Assembly: GCA_050953425.1 (NCBI GenBank)
Contig: JBMNMQ010000007.1
Location: forward strand, 434,001-498,000
Direction of reading: 5' to 3'
DNA: 64,000 nt
From: RUG100 sp050953425
GTDB lineage: Bacteria; Bacillota; Clostridia; Peptostreptococcales; Anaerovoracaceae
The position numbers and the translations under genes were made by a program. Under the pieces are notes generated by a model. That model saw nothing but the letters and a program-made list of their open reading frames with translations, did no database searches and was not told the DNA's origin. This document shows, piece after piece, positions 59,862-64,000 of the stretch (position 1 is its first letter; every line of letters begins with the position of its first letter).

Positions 59862-59940
59862 CGACCGGGCGGGCCGGCAGGAAACGGCCGGAAAGCTGCC
59901 GGCGGAGCTGCAGCTTCTGCCGCCGGCGGGAATAGAAAGC

Positions 59941-59972
59941 AAAGACGACGTCTTTCGGACGCCGTCTTTTTT
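59941..59972 (+). terminator. Terminator of the GTPase pair
   Basis: AAAGACG/CGTCTTT outer stem with inner ACGTC/GACG pairing, followed by TTTTTT. The rest of 59862-60060 holds no gene. Confidence 0.85.
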
Positions 59973-60060
59973 GCGGTCGGAATGCCGGCGGTACGAATCT
60001 GCCGACGGTACGGATACGCTGCCGCGAGCCGGACCGTCTTTGAATCGAAAGGCTGCCGTC

Positions 60061-60642
60061 TCAGCCCTTTCTGCCGGCGGGGAAGAACGGACACTCTTTC
60101 TTCAGGCAGTCCCCGGTGTTGGCGGTGAAGAATTCACAGGTGACCGGGGTGTCCCGCAGATCGATCCGCAGCTGCGCGCGAATCACGGGCAGTGCCGCCT
60201 GCAGCGCCAGAAAGGTGACGCGCTTGCAGCAGCGCGGGCCGGGATACCGGCCGATTTCCCGCAGGGCAGCCGCGGTGGCGCTGTTGGCCTGCCCCAGATC
60301 GGCGGCGGACATCGGGGTAGTGCCGTTCCAGACGCTGAAAAAGAGACCGCAGTCGATACCGGCACCGCAGGCACCGTATTCGCCGCAGACCGCACCGGGC
60401 ACCTTCATGCCCCGCTTTTCCGCCAGCCGGAGGCGCTTGCTGAATTCTTCTTCGGGCAGATCGGCGGCGATCGCCGCCGCGGTGATCAGCACGGCCGGCA
60501 CCAGATAGTGGTGGTGCGGGCTGTGCATGGGAAAGCCGTCCTTGTGCATGATTTCCGCGGCCATTTCTGCCGCTGACAGAGCGGAGCCGCTGCGGTAATA
60601 CTCCTCACATGCTGCGCGGATGACGTCGACGTAATCGGTCAT
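60061..60642 (-). CDS. DUF5714 Cys-rich protein
   Basis: 193 residues, soluble. Recognised by MHSPHHHYLVPAVLITAAA, GEYGACGAGIDCGLFFSVW and REIGRYPGPRCCKRVTFLAL, with ten Cys in all, ending CLKKECPFFPAGRKG. The His/Cys content suggests an Fe-S or metal protein, but the family has no assigned function I can state. AAAGGA 7-8 bases before the ATG. The gap 60643-60802 shows no gene. Confidence 0.75.
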   Translation of the reverse strand: MTDYVDVIRAACEEYYRSGSALSAAEMAAEIMHKDGFPMHSPHHHYLVPAVLITAAAIAADLPEEEFSKRLRLAEKRGMKVPGAVCGEYGACGAGIDCGLFFSVWNGTTPMSAADLGQANSATAAALREIGRYPGPRCCKRVTFLALQAALPVIRAQLRIDLRDTPVTCEFFTANTGDCLKKECPFFPAGRKG

Positions 60643-60802
60643 ATGCTGTTCCTTTCCGGTGAAGGCCGGGCATCGGTGCGAGCCCGGAACCCGATGAAGT
60701 ATTTGCTATAGTAATAAATGCAGCCTTCGTGGCAGTGATAAAAGGCAGTCTTTGTGCCGGTCGGGCCGGACGGCGGCAGGGCGCATAGAGGCGGCGTGAA
60801 AC

Positions 60803-61897
60803 TCAGACGTTGAAGAGGAAGTGGCAGACGTCGCCGTCCTGCACCACGTAGTTCTTTCCTTCGGAGCGCAGCAGTCCCTTTTCGCGGGCCGCTGCCAGCC
60901 GTCCCTCGCAGTCGTTGATCAGCTGTTCGTAGCCGATGACTTCGGCGCGGATAAAGCCGCGCTCAAAGTCGGTGTGAATGCGGCCGGCGGCGGCCGGGGC
61001 CATGGTGCCGCGGCGGATGGTCCAGGCGCGGGTCTCATCCTCGCCGGTGGTGAGGAAGGAAATCAGACGGAGCAGTGCGTAGCTGGCCTTGATCAGCTGG
61101 TCGAGACCGGATTCTGCGATGCCGAGGTCGGCCAGAAAGGCCCGGCGCTCATCGTCATCGAGCTCGGCCAGTTCCTCTTCGAGGCGGGCGCAGATGACGA
61201 CGACTTCCGAATGTTCGGCGGCGGCGAACTCGCGGACGGCGCGGACGTAGTCGTTGTCGCCGTCGGCGGCTTCGTCTTCGCCGACGTTGGCGGCGTAGAT
61301 GACCGGCTTGCCGGAGAGCAGATCGAGCGACTGCACGAAGGCCGCTTCCTCGTCCTCGAGCTCCAGCGAGCGCGCCGTCTTTCCCTCGCCGAGGTGATCG
61401 CTGAGGCGCTGCAGCAGGTCGAGTTCTTTCTGCAGGCTCTTGTCGCCCTTGAGCATTTTTTTCGTCTTGTTGATGCGCCGCTCGAGCACCTCCAGATCGG
61501 AGAGGATCAGTTCGGTGTTGATGGTTTCGATGTCGCGCAGCGGGTCGATGCTGCCGTCGACGTGGACCACGTTGCCGTCATCAAAGCAGCGCACGACGTG
61601 AACGATCGCCTCGACCTCGCGGATGTGGCCGAGGAACTGGTTGCCCAGCCCTTCGCCCTTGCTGGCGCCCTTGACCAGCCCGGCGATGTCGCAGAACTCG
61701 ATCGTCGTGTAGATGGTCTTCTTCGAGTGATAGATTTCCGAGAGCCGCGTCACCCGCTCGTCGGGGACCGTCACCACGCCGACGTTCGGCTCAATCGTGC
61801 AGAACGGGTAGTTGGCCGCTTCCGCACCGGCTTTGGTGATGGCGTTGAAGAGCGTGCTCTTGCCCACATTGGGCAGGCCGACGATTCCTAATTTCAT
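60803..61897 (-). CDS. ychF: Ribosome-binding ATPase YchF (OLA1)
   Basis: 364 residues. G1 GIVGLPNVGKSTLFNAITKA; the altered NKXD position (NVGEDE) gives the ATP preference of this family; coiled-coil insertion (about 125-200) and C-terminal TGS domain (RAEVIGYEQLINDCEG, ending VCHFLFNV). AAGGAG before the ATG. Minus strand, downstream of lgt. Confidence 0.96.
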   Translation of the reverse strand: MKLGIVGLPNVGKSTLFNAITKAGAEAANYPFCTIEPNVGVVTVPDERVTRLSEIYHSKKTIYTTIEFCDIAGLVKGASKGEGLGNQFLGHIREVEAIVHVVRCFDDGNVVHVDGSIDPLRDIETINTELILSDLEVLERRINKTKKMLKGDKSLQKELDLLQRLSDHLGEGKTARSLELEDEEAAFVQSLDLLSGKPVIYAANVGEDEAADGDNDYVRAVREFAAAEHSEVVVICARLEEELAELDDDERRAFLADLGIAESGLDQLIKASYALLRLISFLTTGEDETRAWTIRRGTMAPAAAGRIHTDFERGFIRAEVIGYEQLINDCEGRLAAAREKGLLRSEGKNYVVQDGDVCHFLFNV

Positions 61898-62009
61898 TTG
61901 CTGATCTCCTTACTATTGGTTTCTTTGCGGTGTTTTGCAGCCCCGTGTCCGGGCTGCGGTGTACGGTACCGGCTGCCATGCCTGGCTGCGATCGTGTCCT
62001 TCTGCGACA

Positions 62010-62062
62010 GCGTCATCCTGCGGCAGTGCCGTTCTCAAGCGGCGTCATCCCGCGGCGGTGCC
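62010..62062. repeat. Two 21-bp near-identical repeats spaced 32 bp
   Basis: GCGTCATCCTGCGGCAGTGCC at 62010 and GCGTCATCCCGCGGCGGTGCC at 62042, in the ychF-lgt gap (61898-62133), which holds no gene. Confidence 0.7.
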
Positions 62063-62133
62063 TTCCCGCGACAGCTTCTTTCTGCCGCACGTTCCGCGGC
62101 AGTTTTTCGCGGCGGCTGACCGGCCGGCATTCG

Positions 62134-62889
62134 CTATTCGGCCGTTTCGTCCTGTATCCTGTGCTTTTTCAGCCATGCGTAGAGCACCGCGCTGAGAATG
62201 ATGATCGCGATGCTGATGACCTGCGCCTGGCGGAAGGGGCCGATCATCAGACTGTCGGTGCGCAGCCCCTCGACGAAAAAGCGCTCAATCGAATAGAGTA
62301 TACCATAAAGACAGATGATCTGCCCGGTGAATCTGCGGTGTCGGTCGGCGGCGCTGAGGAGGAAGAAGAGCAGCAGGCACCAGATCGATTCGTAGAGAAA
62401 CGTCGGGTGCACCTTTTCGCCCATCACGGTGATCGCCCAGGGCAGGTCGGTGGGTCCGCCGTGCGCTTCCGAATTGAAGTAGTTGCCCCAGCGCCCGATG
62501 GCCTGGCCCAGCGCGATCGCCGGGGCCGCCAGATCGAGGCAGTTGAAGAAGCTGATTTTCTTGATATGGCAGACCAGCAGGGCGGCGGCGACGCCGCCGA
62601 TCAGCGCGCCGTGAATCGCCAGACCGCCGGCGCGCAGGTTGAAAATCTGCAGCGGACTGCCGGCATAGAGCTCCCAGTTGAAGCCGACGTAGTAGAGGCG
62701 GGCGCCGACGATGCCGCAGGGAATGGCAGCCAGGACGATGTCGAGAAGATCGTCGCGCTGCAGATGGTGGCGCGGCGCGCGCAGCATGATCACCAGCAGG
62801 CCGACGGCGATGGCCGTCGCCATGAGGATGCCGTACCAGCGGACGTCGAGTCCGAAGACGGTGAAAGCAATGGGATCCGGGGTTGGCAT
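62134..62889 (-). CDS. lgt: Prolipoprotein diacylglyceryl transferase
   Basis: 251 residues, seven membrane segments. Attaches diacylglycerol to the lipobox Cys of prolipoproteins. Signature GRWGNYFNSEAHGGPTDLPW with the catalytic Arg/Asn region, and VRWYGILMATAIAVGLL at the start. ATG at 62889 is 14 bases from AGGAGG, longer than usual, but no better in-frame start is seen. Confidence 0.93.
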   Translation of the reverse strand: MPTPDPIAFTVFGLDVRWYGILMATAIAVGLLVIMLRAPRHHLQRDDLLDIVLAAIPCGIVGARLYYVGFNWELYAGSPLQIFNLRAGGLAIHGALIGGVAAALLVCHIKKISFFNCLDLAAPAIALGQAIGRWGNYFNSEAHGGPTDLPWAITVMGEKVHPTFLYESIWCLLLFFLLSAADRHRRFTGQIICLYGILYSIERFFVEGLRTDSLMIGPFRQAQVISIAIIILSAVLYAWLKKHRIQDETAE

Positions 62890-62926
62890 GGCTGGGGGCA
62901 GTTCCTCCTTTCTTCGAGTCAGAGAT

Positions 62927-62955
62927 ATTATACTCTGTCGACGTTCTTTGCACAA
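62927..62955 (-). promoter_or_regulatory. Promoter of lgt
   Basis: Minus strand TTGTGC, 17-bp spacer, TATAAT. Confidence 0.82.
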
Positions 62956-63090
62956 TTTACGACATATTGATCTTTTCGCGAACGCAGATACAAGATGTTG
63001 CGGTTTGGGAAATTTTCTTTTTGATCTGCGCTTTCCATGTGGGGGAAACCGATCAAATTGGCCCATTTTTTCACCGTATTTTGTTGCATT

Positions 63091-63116
63091 GTGGAGGAAA
63101 GTGGAGTAAGGTGGAG
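63091..63116 (+). promoter_or_regulatory. MraZ operator: three GTGGAG direct repeats at 10-bp spacing
   Basis: GTGGAG at 63091, 63101 and 63111, each followed by four bases. MraZ is known to bind short G-rich direct repeats at 10-bp period upstream of its own operon. Confidence 0.85.
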
Positions 63117-63302
63117 ATAAGTTGAAACTTGAAACTCGGCGCAGAGTCGGCGGCCGGCAGGACGGAGGGTGCAGAACGGGCACCGCATCGCCTGCGCAGG
63201 GCACCGCACCGGCGGCAGCAGAAACCGTTTCGCCGGCAGCGAAAACTGCCGCAGCGGACATCGGGCCGCCGCAGGACGACCGCAGTACCGCGGAGGTTCT
63301 CC

Positions 63303-63734
63303 ATGTTTATGGGCACCTATCACAATTCCATAGACGCGAAGAACCGCATGATCATTCCCGCCAAATACCGGGATGAACTGGGACTGCGGTGCGTGATCAG
63401 CCGGGGCTTTGACCAGTGTCTCTACATCTACCCGATGGAAGCCTGGGAGGCCTTTGCGGAAAAACTGATGCAGCTGCCCAAGGCCGATGCCAGGGCGCGC
63501 AGCTTTGTCCGTCACTGCCTGGGCAATTCCGAGGAATGTGAGATCGACCGTCAGGGCCGGGTAACGATTCCGGCCCCGCTGCGGGACTACGGACATCTCG
63601 AGAAGGAGCTGGTGACGATCGGCAACGGCGAAAAGATCGAGATCTGGAGCCGTTCCGAATGGGACAGCCAGCAGGAACAGACCGCGCTGTCCGGCAGCGA
63701 AATCGCGCAGGGCATGGAGAACTATGGAATTTAA
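63303..63734 (+). CDS. mraZ: Transcriptional regulator MraZ
   Basis: 143 residues, two AbrB-like SpoVT halves: GTYHNSIDAKNRMIIPAKYR with DEL, and ECEIDRQGRVTIPAPLRDYG. Represses the division and cell wall cluster. GGAGG 7 bases before ATG 63303. A leader of about 180 bases separates it from the operator repeats. Overlaps rsmH by 11 bases. Confidence 0.96.
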   Translation: MFMGTYHNSIDAKNRMIIPAKYRDELGLRCVISRGFDQCLYIYPMEAWEAFAEKLMQLPKADARARSFVRHCLGNSEECEIDRQGRVTIPAPLRDYGHLEKELVTIGNGEKIEIWSRSEWDSQQEQTALSGSEIAQGMENYGI

Positions 63735-64000
63735 GCACACCTCCGTGCTGCGTCGTGAATGTGTGGAGTATTTGCGCATCCGCACCGACGGCATTTATGC
63801 CGACGGAACTCTCGGCGGCGGCGGCCATGCGGCGGCTGTCTGCGAAAAGCTGGGGCCGCAGGGTCTGCTGCTCGGCATCGACCGCGACAGCGACGCGCTG
63901 CGGGCGGCGTCCGCCAGACTGGCGGAGGTATCGTGCCAAACCCGTTTGGTGCAGGACAATTACGCCAATATCAAGGCGATCCTCGCCGCGGAAGGCATCG
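63724..64000 (+). CDS. rsmH: 16S rRNA (cytosine-1402-N4) methyltransferase, 5' part only
   Basis: First 92 codons before the window edge. MEFKHTSVLRRECVEYLRI then DGIYADGTLGGGGHAAAV is the SAM-binding start of RsmH, and LLGIDRDSDALRAA is motif II. Follows mraZ as in the dcw cluster. Confidence 0.95.
   Translation, partial: MEFKHTSVLRRECVEYLRIRTDGIYADGTLGGGGHAAAVCEKLGPQGLLLGIDRDSDALRAASARLAEVSCQTRLVQDNYANIKAILAAEGI

Overview
The window is a GC-rich, densely coding chromosomal segment of a Gram-positive anaerobe, most likely a high-GC member of the Clostridia. Evidence for this is a T-box riboswitch in front of valS, the plsX-rnc-smc-ftsY and mraZ-rsmH arrangements, pyruvate:ferredoxin oxidoreductase, a six-gene energy-converting [NiFe] hydrogenase and a compact metF-fhs-fchA-folD one-carbon cluster. 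No species assignment is attempted. Region 1-9.7 kb: an isochorismatase-like hydrolase; a minus-strand tRNA-Leu lying between two small ORFs; a secreted beta-rich protein; a YprB-like exonuclease followed by the proline genes proA-proB-proC and a NUDIX hydrolase; a XerD-like recombinase with a substituted catalytic residue; and a TagO/WecA-type phosphosugar transferase. Region 9.7-22 kb: a secreted NlpC/P60 hydrolase; rplS with a long acidic tail next to ylqF with a basic tail; rnhB; the four-gene folate C1 cluster, in which FolD appears to have lost its cyclohydrolase residues while a dedicated FchA sits beside it; larB and a LarC1-only larC; and an acyl-CoA synthetase divergent from a DUF1836 regulator across a perfect palindrome. 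Region 22-39.3 kb: T-box-valS, then a long co-directional run folC, lipid kinase, GNAT, plsX, rnc, smc, ftsY, der, plsY, gpsA, miaB with many 4-20 bp overlaps. Region 39-51 kb: an IS1634-type insertion sequence flanked by a 422-bp direct duplication. The duplication leaves miaB whole on one side and regenerates the promoter of the echABCDEF hydrogenase operon on the other. PFOR follows. Region 51-56 kb: TetR regulator, MMPL/RND exporter and a secreted heptad-repeat partner. Region 56-64 kb: a candidate structured RNA, deoC, an XRE regulator, two G3E (COG0523) GTPases (one with a His-rich loop, one with a DUF1980-like tail), a DUF5714 protein, ychF, lgt, and the start of the division and cell wall cluster (mraZ with three 10-bp operator repeats, then rsmH cut by the window edge). 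Functionally, PFOR makes reduced ferredoxin, Ech can couple ferredoxin oxidation to H2 and an ion gradient, and the folate cluster carries formate to methyl-THF. CODH/ACS is not in the window, so acetogenesis is not shown. Three themes recur. GC-rich tandem repeats occur both between genes and in frame inside conserved enzymes. At least three promoters have the -10 box so close to ATG that the mRNA would be leaderless or nearly so. Nickel or other metal handling genes (Ech, LarB/LarC, His-rich COG0523) are prominent.
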